Positions 6,399-13,361 of a stretch of DNA of 14,453 nt are shown one piece after another. Source of the DNA: Pseudomonadota bacterium. GTDB lineage: Bacteria > Pseudomonadota > Alphaproteobacteria > Caulobacterales > Caulobacteraceae. Location: positions 1 through 14,453 of the forward strand of contig JAEZHG010000021.1 of NCBI GenBank assembly GCA_023436945.1, in the 5' to 3' direction. Positions within the stretch are counted from its first letter, which is position 1, and every line of letters starts with the position of its first letter. The notes beneath the pieces are model-generated. The model worked only from the letters and a program-made list of their open reading frames with translations, was not told the origin of the DNA and searched no databases. A program made the translations under genes and the position numbers.

Positions 6399-8702
6399 TT
6401 AAGCCGTTTCTTCTTCCTCTTCCTTGGCCGCAGAGCCACGGTTTTCGGTGATGTCGAAGACGATCTTGCCGTCCTTCAGCTCCACCTTCACGTGACCACC
6501 GCGCGTCAGACGACCGAACAGGATGTCGTCGGCCAGCGGCTTCTTGATGTGCTCTTGAATGACGCGGCCCAGCGGGCGTGCGCCATAGAGTTCGTCGAAG
6601 CCGTTCTTGGCCAGCCAGTCGGCGGCGTCGTCGGTCAGTTCGATGGTGATGTTGCGATCGGCCAACTGGGCTTCCAGTTGGATGACGAACTTGTTCACCA
6701 CCTCGCGGATGGTCTCCGGTGCCAGCGGCTTGAAGCTGACCACCGCATCCAGACGGTTGCGGAACTCCGGCGTGAACAGACGCTGGATAGCCTTCTCGTC
6801 CTCGCCCGTCACCTTGGTGCGACCGAAACCGATGGCGTTGCGGGCATTGTCTGCCGCACCGGCATTGGTGGTCATGATCAAGATCACATTGCGGAAGTCG
6901 ATCTTCTTGCCGACAGCGTCCGTCAGGGTGCCGTTGTCCATCACCTGCAACAGGATGTTGTAGATGTCGGGGTGGGCCTTCTCGATCTCGTCCAGCAGCA
7001 CGACCGAGTGCGGGTGCTGGTCGACAGCATCGGTCAGCAGACCGCCCTGATCGTGACCGACATAGCCCGGAGGCGCACCGATCAGACGGCTGACCGTGTG
7101 GCGCTCCATATATTCGGACATGTCGAAACGCTGCATCTCGACACCGAGGGTCGCTGCCAGTTGCTTGGCCACCTCGGTCTTGCCAACGCCAGTCGGGCCC
7201 GCGAACAGAAACGAACCGATCGGCTTGTTCTGATCGCGCAGACCCGCACGGGCCAGCTTCATCGCCGCCGACACCTGATCGATAGCCTCGTCCTGACCAT
7301 AGACCACACGCTTCAGGTCGCTGACCAGTTCGCGCAGGGCCTCGGTATCGGACTTGGAAACCGACTTCGGCGGGATGCGGGCCATCTTGGCCACGACAGC
7401 CTCAATGTCCTTGGTGCCGAGCGTTTTCTTGCGCTTGGATTCAGCCAGCAGCATCTGCGAGGCACCGGCCTCGTCGATCACGTCGATGGCCTTGTCCGGA
7501 AGTTTGCGGTCGGTGATGTAGCGGGCCGATAGCTCGACCGCCGCACGGATCGCACCGTCGGTGAAGCGCAGCTTGTGGTGCTCCTCATAGGTCGATTTCA
7601 GACCCTTGAGGATGCGGATAGTGTCATCCACCGTCGGCTCGTTCACGTCGATCTTCTGGAAGCGACGCACCAGAGCGCGGTCCTTCTCGAAGTGCTGACG
7701 GTATTCCTTATAGGTGGTCGAACCCATGCAGCGCAGGTTGCCCGCAGCCAGTGCCGGCTTGAGCAGGTTCGACGCATCCATCGCGCCGCCGCTGGTGGCA
7801 CCCGCGCCGATGACAGTGTGGATTTCGTCGATGAACAGAACCGCATTGTCGTGGTTCTCAAGCTCTCTGACGACCTGCTTCAGACGCTCTTCAAAGTCAC
7901 CGCGGTAACGGGTGCCCGCCAGAAGCGAGCCCATATCCAGCGAGAAGATGGTCGCGCCCTTCAGCACGTCCGGCACCTCGCCCGCCTCGATCTTGCGGGC
8001 CAGACCTTCTGCGATGGCCGTCTTGCCAACGCCCGGATCACCGACCAGCAGCGGGTTGTTCTTGGTGCGGCGGCACAGGATCTGGATCGAACGGTCCACC
8101 TCGGCCTGACGACCGATCAGCGGATCGATACGGCCTTCGCGCGCCTTTTCGTTCAGATTGACGCAATAGGCATCCAGAGCTTCGCTGCCCTGTTTGACGA
8201 CGCTGTTTTCCTCGCCTTCCTCAAGGCTGACACCGCGTGACGGGCGTGCCTCGCTGGAGCCCGGCTTCTTGCCGATGCCGTGGGCGATGTAGTTCACCGC
8301 GTCATAGCGGGTCATTTCCTGCTGCTGCAGGAAGTAGGCGGCGTGGCTCTCGCGCTCGGAGAAGATCGCCACCAGCACGTTCGCGCCGGAGACCTCCTCG
8401 CGGCCGGATGACTGGACGTGGATCACCGCGCGCTGGATCACGCGCTGGAAGCCTGCCGTCGGCTTGGCGTCGTCGCCATCGGCCGTGGCCAGTGCCGCCA
8501 AATCGTTATCGACATAGAGGGTAAGTTCGGCCTTCAACGTCTTCAGATCGACGTTGCAGGCCTCCATGACACCCGATGCATCCGGATCGTCGATGAGTGC
8601 CAGAAGCAGATGCTCCAGAGTGGCATACTCGTGACGACGCTGGTTCGCGTAGCTAACCGCGCGATGCAGTGTCTCTTCGAGAGGACGCGAAAATGACGGC
8701 AT
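6399..8702 (-). CDS. clpA: ClpA, ATP-dependent Clp protease ATP-binding subunit
   Basis: AAA+ unfoldase that feeds substrates to ClpP. The 767 residues comprise an N-domain (1-140, double Clp-N repeat), AAA module 1 with Walker A GDPGVGKT (221-228) and Walker B VLFIDEIH (288-295), and AAA module 2 with Walker A GPTGVGKT (502-509) and [11 protein letters not shown] (567-577). A ClpP-docking IGF loop sits near 624-626. There is no long coiled-coil middle domain between the modules, so this is ClpA rather than ClpB or ClpC. The C-terminus ends in an acidic run of five glutamates. The ATG at 8702 is chosen because GAGGAG lies about 7 bases upstream and [16 protein letters not shown] begins the family alignment; in-frame sequence further upstream only shadows clpS. 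clpS ends 13 bases upstream, so the two are co-transcribed. Confidence 0.97.
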   Translation of the reverse strand: MPSFSRPLEETLHRAVSYANQRRHEYATLEHLLLALIDDPDASGVMEACNVDLKTLKAELTLYVDNDLAALATADGDDAKPTAGFQRVIQRAVIHVQSSGREEVSGANVLVAIFSERESHAAYFLQQQEMTRYDAVNYIAHGIGKKPGSSEARPSRGVSLEEGEENSVVKQGSEALDAYCVNLNEKAREGRIDPLIGRQAEVDRSIQILCRRTKNNPLLVGDPGVGKTAIAEGLARKIEAGEVPDVLKGATIFSLDMGSLLAGTRYRGDFEERLKQVVRELENHDNAVLFIDEIHTVIGAGATSGGAMDASNLLKPALAAGNLRCMGSTTYKEYRQHFEKDRALVRRFQKIDVNEPTVDDTIRILKGLKSTYEEHHKLRFTDGAIRAAVELSARYITDRKLPDKAIDVIDEAGASQMLLAESKRKKTLGTKDIEAVVAKMARIPPKSVSKSDTEALRELVSDLKRVVYGQDEAIDQVSAAMKLARAGLRDQNKPIGSFLFAGPTGVGKTEVAKQLAATLGVEMQRFDMSEYMERHTVSRLIGAPPGYVGHDQGGLLTDAVDQHPHSVVLLDEIEKAHPDIYNILLQVMDNGTLTDAVGKKIDFRNVILIMTTNAGAADNARNAIGFGRTKVTGEDEKAIQRLFTPEFRNRLDAVVSFKPLAPETIREVVNKFVIQLEAQLADRNITIELTDDAADWLAKNGFDELYGARPLGRVIQEHIKKPLADDILFGRLTRGGHVKVELKDGKIVFDITENRGSAAKEEEEETA

Positions 8703-8715
8703 GAAAGGCTCCTCT

Positions 8716-9045
8716 CTAATCCTTTTCCATGGTGCACTGTAGCGGGTGCTGGTGACGGCGCGCGGTTTCCAGAACCTGGGCCACCTTGGTCTCGGCGACC
8801 TCGTAGGTGTAAACCCCGCACACTCCGACCCCATACTGGTGAACATGCAGCATGATGCGGGTCGCATCCTCGCGGTTCTTCTGGAAGAACCGCTCCAGCA
8901 CATAGACGACGAATTCCATTGGCGTGTAGTCGTCATTCAGGATCAGCACTCGATAGAGCGAGGGCCGCTGAATCTTCGGCTTTGTTTCGGTGACAACCGC
9001 GGCACCTGCGCCGCCTTCTTGTTCACCTGGCCGTCTGGTTGGCAT
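8716..9045 (-). CDS. clpS: ClpS, N-end-rule adaptor of ClpAP
   Basis: A 109-residue adaptor that binds proteins with destabilising N-terminal residues (Phe, Tyr, Trp, Leu) and hands them to ClpA. It has a flexible Gly/Ala-rich N-terminal arm (1-25), which is needed for delivery in characterised ClpS proteins. The folded domain carries the binding-pocket motif [11 protein letters not shown] (N37, D38, D39, M43 as gatekeeper), ERFF, and H67 in [23 protein letters not shown]. This is canonical for the family. The ATG at 9045 gives a normal-length alphaproteobacterial ClpS. It precedes clpA by 13 bases in one operon ending at the hairpin at 6345-6374. A possible heat-shock-type promoter lies about 35-60 bases upstream of the start codon. 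Confidence 0.96.
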   Translation of the reverse strand: MPTRRPGEQEGGAGAAVVTETKPKIQRPSLYRVLILNDDYTPMEFVVYVLERFFQKNREDATRIMLHVHQYGVGVCGVYTYEVAETKVAQVLETARRHQHPLQCTMEKD

Positions 9046-9076
9046 TCGAAGTCCGTCTGTTAAGCGTTCTACTAAG

Positions 9077-9104
9077 AGATAGGTGATGATGACGCGATTT
9101 GAAG
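9077..9104 (-). promoter_or_regulatory. Candidate sigma-32-like promoter of clpS-clpA
   Basis: On the minus strand CTTCAA (9104-9099) is followed after 15 bases by CCTATCT (9083-9077), about 30 bases before the clpS ATG. This loosely resembles alphaproteobacterial heat-shock promoters (CTTGAA ... CCCAT-like). The match is imperfect and unproven. Confidence 0.25.
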
Positions 9105-9165
9105 CGCCGTCGAGTCATAGCGACGCCAAACCCGACATCTGAACAAAGATTCACGGGACAGTAGG

Positions 9166-9708
9166 TTGCCACACGGGCACCTTAAGTTTCCTTACCGTGC
9201 ATCAAAGGGGTCATACGCGGTGCTGGTTGCCCTCATCTTTGCCGCCGCTCTACAGGCAGAATACGACCCGTCACAGGCTGCGGATTTAAAGGCAGAGTTG
9301 CTTCAGGCCGACCGCCAGCTGTTCAGCCTGATGTTCGACCAGTGCGACGCCCCTTCCCTGACTGCGCTGGTGACGCCGGACATCGAGTTCTATCACGACA
9401 AGGGTGGTGCCAGCCGTGGGCGGGACCGCTTCATCGCCGACTATGAACAGGGCTGCCGCGCCCGTCAGGCCCCCGATGCATGGCGCAGCCGCAGGCATCT
9501 GGTCAGCGAGAGTTTTCAGGTCAGTCCAATCCCTGGCACCGGAGCCATCACCGAGGGAACGCACCTTTTCTACGAGCGTCAGGGCGACGGTCCGGAAACT
9601 CTAGTCGGACAGGCCAGCTTTGCCATCCTGTGGACCCGCGTCCAAGGCGGCCCATGGCAGATGTCTCGTGCCTTCAGCATCGACCACCGCGCCGCGAGCG
9701 CTGACTAG
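9166..9708 (+). CDS. Exported NTF2-like (SnoaL/DUF4440-type) protein
   Basis: The mature part has a cone-shaped NTF2-fold signature: a leading helix with DRQLFSLMFDQCDAPSLTALV, the loop-strand DIEFYHDKGGASRGRDRF, and later strands HLFYERQGDG, ASFAILWTRVQGGPWQMSRAFSIDH. DUF4440 relatives include ketosteroid-isomerase-like enzymes and ligand binders; no catalytic residues can be assigned. From TTG at 9166 (180 residues) the first 31 residues form a plausible signal peptide: basic n-region with K7, R11 and K14, hydrophobic VLVALIFAAAL, cut after LQA. A GTG at 9220 has a better ribosome site (AAAGGGG at 9204-9210) but would leave a leader with no positive charge. No ATG is available. Either way it is likely secreted or periplasmic. 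It has its own transcription unit, divergent from clpS and convergent with the phasin gene. Confidence 0.78.
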   Translation: MPHGHLKFPYRASKGSYAVLVALIFAAALQAEYDPSQAADLKAELLQADRQLFSLMFDQCDAPSLTALVTPDIEFYHDKGGASRGRDRFIADYEQGCRARQAPDAWRSRRHLVSESFQVSPIPGTGAITEGTHLFYERQGDGPETLVGQASFAILWTRVQGGPWQMSRAFSIDHRAASAD

Positions 9709-9711
9709 ACC

Positions 9712-9752
9712 GGAAAAAGAAAAGGCCCCGACGCGCGAACGTCGGAGCCTTT
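9712..9752. terminator. Bidirectional terminator between the NTF2-like and phasin genes
   Basis: A near-perfect stem (9721-9733 with 9740-9752, one C-A mismatch) lies between convergent genes. On the minus strand it is followed by TTTTCTTTTTCC, a strong terminator for the phasin gene. On the plus strand GCCTTTAATCT follows, a weaker tail. Confidence 0.85.
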
Positions 9753-9775
9753 AATCTAGTCGGCGCTATGGGAGG

Positions 9776-10246
9776 TTAGCGAACCGACTGGAAACCTTGA
9801 ACGGTCGCGGTGACGCGCTCGTTGATCGGCTTGAAGCAGTCCTTCATCGAAGCCGTCAGGATCTCGTTGGTCTTGGCGAACTGGGCCAGATAGGCCTCGG
9901 CCGACGACTTGGCCCACGAGGTTTGCAGCTCAAGCAGTTCCTGAACCGAGCGAGCCTGGGTCATCGACTGGACAGCCGAAACATTGTCTTCCCAGCTCTT
10001 CTTGGTGAAGGCGACAGCTTCCTTCGACAGGGCTTCAGCGCCCTTCTGGGCAGCAGCAGCGCTCTCGACCACAGCTTCAAGGTTCTTCTTGCCGTGGGCG
10101 TTCAGCTCGGTCAGCGACGCGACAGACTTGTCTACACCTTCACGGAAAGCCTTGGTGCCGGCTTCCTGGATCGACTCTACCTGAGCCTTGGCCTTGGCAG
10201 TGGTTTGTTCGACGGTTTTCTTCACGGTCTCGGCGGCATCGGTCAT
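9776..10246 (-). CDS. Phasin family protein (polyhydroxyalkanoate granule-associated)
   Basis: A 156-residue protein, almost entirely amphipathic helix and rich in Ala, Lys, Glu and Thr. It matches the Phasin_2 type: N-terminal TVKKTVEQTTAKAKAQVESI and EAGTKAFREGVDKSVASLTELNAHGKKNLEAVVESA, then the hallmark 'VQSMTQARSVQELLELQTSWAKSSAEAYLAQFAKTNEIL' region and KPINERVTATV. Phasins coat PHA storage granules and control their number and size. Their presence implies that this organism makes PHA, although no phaA, phaB or phaC lies in this window. The ATG at 10246 is preferred because AGGA lies 8 bases upstream; ATG at 10255 (three residues longer) overlaps that ribosome site. It is monocistronic and ends in a bidirectional hairpin. 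Possible operator repeats lie upstream. Confidence 0.92.
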   Translation of the reverse strand: MTDAAETVKKTVEQTTAKAKAQVESIQEAGTKAFREGVDKSVASLTELNAHGKKNLEAVVESAAAAQKGAEALSKEAVAFTKKSWEDNVSAVQSMTQARSVQELLELQTSWAKSSAEAYLAQFAKTNEILTASMKDCFKPINERVTATVQGFQSVR

Positions 10247-10532
10247 TTTTGTCATCCTAAGCGTTGTTGAGGGGAAACACGCAAAAGCACTGGACAGGGC
10301 AAATGCGAGCACACGCTCTGATTGCGACCCATGATATATTACGCACATGCAGCAAAAACAAGGTTCTTTTTGTGCAGTGCAACATTTTCTCGCCAGCCCT
10401 ATAAAAATCTTGCGATCAAATGCGCGTTGACAGGTTGTTAACCGCAGTGAAACTCCTGAATGTGATGCTTAAGGCTAACAACCGGACGTAACGCGGTTCG
10501 CCGCTTTCGCGCCATAGTGAGAGGCTTAGTAG
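10247..10532. other. Divergent intergenic region between phasin and DD-carboxypeptidase genes
   Basis: This 286-base gap holds no convincing gene. It is more AT-rich than its surroundings. It contains the candidate phasin promoter and TGCA repeats (10333-10382). For the plus strand there is an isolated TTGACA (10427-10432), but no good -10 box at the right distance. I see no RNA gene or riboswitch-like structure. Confidence 0.6.
10333..10382 (-). promoter_or_regulatory. Candidate phasin promoter with PhaR-like TGCA repeats
   Basis: On the minus strand TTGTTT (10361-10356) and TATATC (10338-10333) are separated by 17 bases and could be -35 and -10 boxes. Two related elements, TTGCACTGCA (10382-10373) and TTGCTGCA (10355-10348), lie just upstream of and inside the spacer. 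PhaR, the PHA-responsive repressor of phasin genes, binds TGC/GCA-rich repeats in alphaproteobacteria. The assignment is inferred from position and motif. Confidence 0.35.
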
Positions 10533-11858
10533 TTGCCGATGCCCATTAAAGCCCTACGCAAACCTGTGCTTGCTGGTGTTCTGGTCACGGGTCTCGCCCT
10601 CATACCTACGATCGGACAGCAGGCACCGGTCGCCCAGTCGGGCGACTCCAGCAAGTATGCCGCGGTGGTTCTGGACGCCTCTACCGGTGAGGTTCTGTTC
10701 TCGCGCTTCGCGGACGAGCGCCGCTTCCCGGCCTCCATCACCAAGGTGATGACCCTCTATCTGGTGTTCGAAGCGCTTGAGAGCGGCGATGTCAAACTCT
10801 CCGACACCCTGACAGTTTCACCTCGCGCTGCAGCACAGCCGCCGTCGAAACTGGGTCTTGCCGCAGGCCAGACCATCAGCCTCGACAACGCCATGCGTGC
10901 CACAGCTGTTCGCAGTGCCAACGACATGGCCGTGGTCCTTGCCGAAACCATCGGCGGTTCGGAAAGCCGCTTCATCGACAAGATGAACGCCAAGGCCCGC
11001 GAACTGGGCATGAACCATACCCGCTTTACCACGCCGCACGGCCTGCCCGACATGCGTCAGGCCACCACGGCCAATGATCTGGGCATTCTCAGCCGCGCCG
11101 TGATGCGCGACTATCCGCAGTATTACCGCTACCTCGGCCTGCATGACTGGCAGTTCAACGGTCGCGACTATCGCAACACCAACGGCCTGTTGGCGACTCT
11201 GAATGGCTACGACGGCATCAAGACCGGCTTTACCAATGCCTCGGGCTACAACCTGTCGGCGTCGGCGGTTCGCAACAACAAGCGCCTGATCACCATCGTT
11301 ATGGGTGGTCGCTCGACCGCCAGCCGTAACGCCCACGTGGCCGAACTGATGGATACCGGTTTCGAGGTCCAGAACCGCCGCGCCCGTGGCGAGCGTATTC
11401 AGGTGGCGCAGGCCTTCTTTGAAGAGCGTGGCTTCGGCATTCCTTCGCCGACGGCCCCTGTCGCCTATGCTTCGGCGACGACCGAAGGCCGCCCCTACAC
11501 TTCTTCGGACGTCGCTCTGGTATCGGCTCCGGCAACGCGTGATACGCCGACCGAGATCACACCGGCCCCTTCTGCCCGACGCAACGCCGCCCGCGCAACT
11601 CCGGCTCCTGCGGCTCCCGCCGGCCGCTGGTCGGTTCAGGTCGGTGCTTTCCGCGACGAGACCGTGGCACGCAACTGGCTGACCGAAGTCAACCGCCGTT
11701 TCCGCAGCGAGTTCACCGGCGCAGAACAAACCATTCAGACCGCTGACGGTGGCTGGTTCCGCTCGCGCTTTACCGGCCTGACCGAAGAGAAGGCCAATAC
11801 GGCCTGCGAGACGCTGGCCGCCCGCCGCGTCACCTGCATGGTCATTCGCCCGAACTAA
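10533..11858 (+). CDS. D-alanyl-D-alanine carboxypeptidase (peptidase S11 family) with C-terminal SPOR domain
   Basis: Penicillin-binding, DacA-type serine peptidase that removes the terminal D-Ala from peptidoglycan stem peptides in the periplasm. From TTG at 10533 (441 residues) there is a signal sequence (R9-K10, hydrophobic AGVLVTGLALIPTIG). The catalytic domain follows, with S68-I-T-K71 (nucleophile and base), S128-A-N and K230-T-G. A Pro/Ala-rich linker (about 305-363) leads to a SPOR domain (about 365-440, WSVQVGAFRDETVARNWL ... RSRFTGLTEEKANTACETL). SPOR binds denuded glycan strands at the division septum, so this enzyme probably acts at constriction. GAGAGG at 10519-10524 is 8 bases before the TTG but 14 before the ATG at 10539. 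I therefore favour TTG; the difference is two residues. It is monocistronic with its own terminator. Confidence 0.95.
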   Translation: MPMPIKALRKPVLAGVLVTGLALIPTIGQQAPVAQSGDSSKYAAVVLDASTGEVLFSRFADERRFPASITKVMTLYLVFEALESGDVKLSDTLTVSPRAAAQPPSKLGLAAGQTISLDNAMRATAVRSANDMAVVLAETIGGSESRFIDKMNAKARELGMNHTRFTTPHGLPDMRQATTANDLGILSRAVMRDYPQYYRYLGLHDWQFNGRDYRNTNGLLATLNGYDGIKTGFTNASGYNLSASAVRNNKRLITIVMGGRSTASRNAHVAELMDTGFEVQNRRARGERIQVAQAFFEERGFGIPSPTAPVAYASATTEGRPYTSSDVALVSAPATRDTPTEITPAPSARRNAARATPAPAAPAGRWSVQVGAFRDETVARNWLTEVNRRFRSEFTGAEQTIQTADGGWFRSRFTGLTEEKANTACETLAARRVTCMVIRPN

Positions 11859-11871
11859 GGCATTCGAAGAC

Positions 11872-11913
11872 CCAAAAACAAAGGCATCGGAGCGATCCGG
11901 TGCCTTTTCTTTT
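11872..11913. terminator. Bidirectional terminator between DD-carboxypeptidase and small membrane protein genes
   Basis: A 12-bp stem with one G-T pair (11880-11891 with 11896-11907, loop GCGA) is flanked by an A run upstream (AAAAACAAAG) and TTTTCTTTT downstream. It is therefore a good intrinsic terminator on both strands. It overlaps the stop codon of the minus-strand gene at 11912. Confidence 0.9.
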
Positions 11914-12289
11914 AGCGCCCCGATCTGACGCGCTTGAGGTTGATCCCGAGCATCAGCCCATAGCTCAGGGCCGAAACCACCGTAACGATCAGCCAGCACT
12001 GGAAGGTCGTCATCCGGCTGTCGGAAAAGCCGTCCAGTACAATCGCCGTCAACGGCACCAGAATGGTCTGGGCAAGAACCACGCCCATCACCATCGGACG
12101 CAGCGAAACGCCCTCGCCTTTGGAAACGGCAAAACTAGCCGCGATCATCGCGATCAGGCTGGTCATCACCGAGAACACAACCGCCGTCGCCAACAACGAC
12201 CAGACCGAGCCGAACATGACGCCTTCCAGCGCCATATCCGCCAGCCACAGCGCCAGCAGCGAGCACAGCGTCCGTTTAAAAAATCCCAC
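11912..12289 (-). CDS. Small integral membrane protein, four predicted membrane segments
   Basis: From GTG at 12289 the product has 125 residues and about four hydrophobic segments: roughly 5-20, 29-53, 66-86 and 95-116. The C-terminal tail is basic (NLKRVRSGR), probably cytoplasmic. The first half (LLALWLADMALEGVMF then SLLATAVVFSVMTSLI) faintly recalls the YvlD / Phage_holin_4_2 family of small membrane proteins, but the second half does not, so I do not assign the family. GTG at 12289 is preferred because AAGGGG lies 5 bases upstream; an earlier in-frame start would add 20 residues that run into the HIT gene's leader. It is divergent from the HIT gene with 83 bases between starts. The function is unknown. 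Confidence 0.75.
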   Translation of the reverse strand: MGFFKRTLCSLLALWLADMALEGVMFGSVWSLLATAVVFSVMTSLIAMIAASFAVSKGEGVSLRPMVMGVVLAQTILVPLTAIVLDGFSDSRMTTFQCWLIVTVVSALSYGLMLGINLKRVRSGR

Positions 12290-12372
12290 AGCCGCCCCTT
12301 GGCCTAGATAGAGTCTTGGAAGTTGCCCCACGCATCCTCTAGGCTCCATCGCAGATCAGTTCGGAGAAATCC

Positions 12373-12810
12373 ATGAGCCTGCATGGCACCTACGACCCGC
12401 AAAACGTCTTCGCCAAAATCCTGCGCGGTGAAATCCCCGGTGTTCCGGTGTGGGAAGACGACCAAGTCTATGTGTTTATGGATGCTTTCCCGCAAAGCGA
12501 AGGCCACACCCTGGTCATCTCCAAAACCTCGACGGCGCGCAATATTCTGGAGATGGAGGCCGCAGATCTGGCCACTGTCACCGCCGCTGTCCAGCGCACC
12601 GCCCGCGCCATCGAAAAGGCCCTGTCGCCTGATGGCCTGATCGTGACCCAGTTCAATGGCGCACCTGCAGGCCAAACGGTCTTCCATCTGCACTTCCACA
12701 TCATTCCGCGTTGGGAAAACAAGAGCATGGCGGGCCACGGCCAGTCCGGCATGGCTGATCCGGCAGAGCTGAAAGCCACGGCAGATCGCATCCGCGCGGC
12801 TTTGGACTGA
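12373..12810 (+). CDS. HIT-family (histidine triad) nucleotide hydrolase/transferase
   Basis: A 145-residue protein of the HIT superfamily, whose members cleave adenosine phosphoramidates or dinucleoside polyphosphates. The fold is visible from FAKILRGEIPGVPVWEDDQVYVFMDAFPQSEGHTLVISK (about 13-51), N95-x-A-P-x-A-G-Q in the nucleotide pocket, and the triad H105-L-H107-F-H109-I-I-P. H107 is expected to be the nucleophile by analogy with HINT/FHIT. This sequence type is closer to HINT than to GalT or Aprataxin. GGAG at 12363-12366 is 6 bases before the ATG. It stands alone, divergent from the membrane protein gene and upstream of a tRNA. The physiological substrate in bacteria is usually unknown. 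Confidence 0.94.
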   Translation: MSLHGTYDPQNVFAKILRGEIPGVPVWEDDQVYVFMDAFPQSEGHTLVISKTSTARNILEMEAADLATVTAAVQRTARAIEKALSPDGLIVTQFNGAPAGQTVFHLHFHIIPRWENKSMAGHGQSGMADPAELKATADRIRAALD

Positions 12811-12850
12811 CACTCGCGCCTTAAATCGTCACAATCCCATCGGCCCGCTC

Positions 12851-12879
12851 TTGCCTCGGAGAGATTCCGTAAGCATAAG
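12851..12879 (+). promoter_or_regulatory. Candidate sigma-70-type promoter of tRNA-Thr
   Basis: TTGCCT (12851-12856) and CATAAG (12874-12879), each 4 of 6 to consensus, are exactly 17 bases apart and followed by a G+C-rich discriminator. The -10 box ends 9 bases before the mature tRNA, so any 5' leader would be very short. A 7-bp inverted repeat (CGGCCCG 12841-12847, CGGGCCG 12881-12887) brackets the promoter. Confidence 0.4.
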
Positions 12880-12888
12880 ACGGGCCGC

Positions 12889-12963
<75 letters not shown>

Positions 12964-13026
12964 TCTCCCCGATTTCATAACTTATTGAAAAGCAGCGTCC
13001 GGGATGGGCGCGGCAAGGGAAACACC

Positions 13027-13347
13027 ATGCCCTTCATCACCTTCGTCCAACCCGATGGCAGCGAACAGCTGGTGGATGCCGACAGCGGCGCCAACATGAT
13101 GGCCTATGCCACCCGCGACGGCGTTCCCGGCATCGAGGCCGAATGCGGTGGCAGCATGTCCTGTGGCACCTGCCACGTGCATATCCAACCCGAGTGGCAA
13201 GCTATCGTCGGCCCCGCCTCCGATATGGAAGCCGGAATGCTCGACTGGCGCGATACTTACGACCCCGCAGCCTCGCGTCTGTCGTGCCAAATCATCCTGA
13301 CCGAAGCCATGGACGGCATGAAAGTCAGCGTGCCTACTGAGGACTAG
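13027..13347 (+). CDS. [2Fe-2S] ferredoxin, adrenodoxin/putidaredoxin type
   Basis: A 106-residue soluble electron carrier. The cluster ligands are C40, C46, C49 and C87 (C-x5-C-x2-C-x37-C), the adrenodoxin-type spacing, in ECGGSMSCGTCHVHI and LSCQI. It has the usual acidic surface (SDMEAGMLDW and DTYDP) for docking a reductase or a P450. The length is normal. The ATG at 13027 follows AAGGGA at 6-base spacing; in-frame TTG at 12985 would add 14 residues foreign to the family. It starts 63 bases after the tRNA with no terminator between them, so it may be made from the tRNA promoter. It converges on a ferredoxin reductase gene 14 bases away, the obvious redox partner. No P450 or oxygenase is in the window. 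It is not the ISC ferredoxin by context, as no isc genes are nearby. Confidence 0.93.
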   Translation: MPFITFVQPDGSEQLVDADSGANMMAYATRDGVPGIEAECGGSMSCGTCHVHIQPEWQAIVGPASDMEAGMLDWRDTYDPAASRLSCQIILTEAMDGMKVSVPTED

Positions 13348-13361
13348 GATTCAACGAGCCT

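Noticed and set aside
6321..7532. A 403-codon open frame on the plus strand opposite clpA
   Set aside because: It is fully antisense to highly conserved ClpA sequence, starts across the clpA terminator and has low-complexity, hydrophilic composition. Long antisense frames are common in GC-rich DNA.
10818..11999. A 393-codon open frame on the minus strand opposite the DD-carboxypeptidase
   Set aside because: It runs through the bidirectional terminator and into another gene, has a Gly/Arg/Ala-rich composition and shows no recognisable family. It is a shadow of the codon bias of the real gene.
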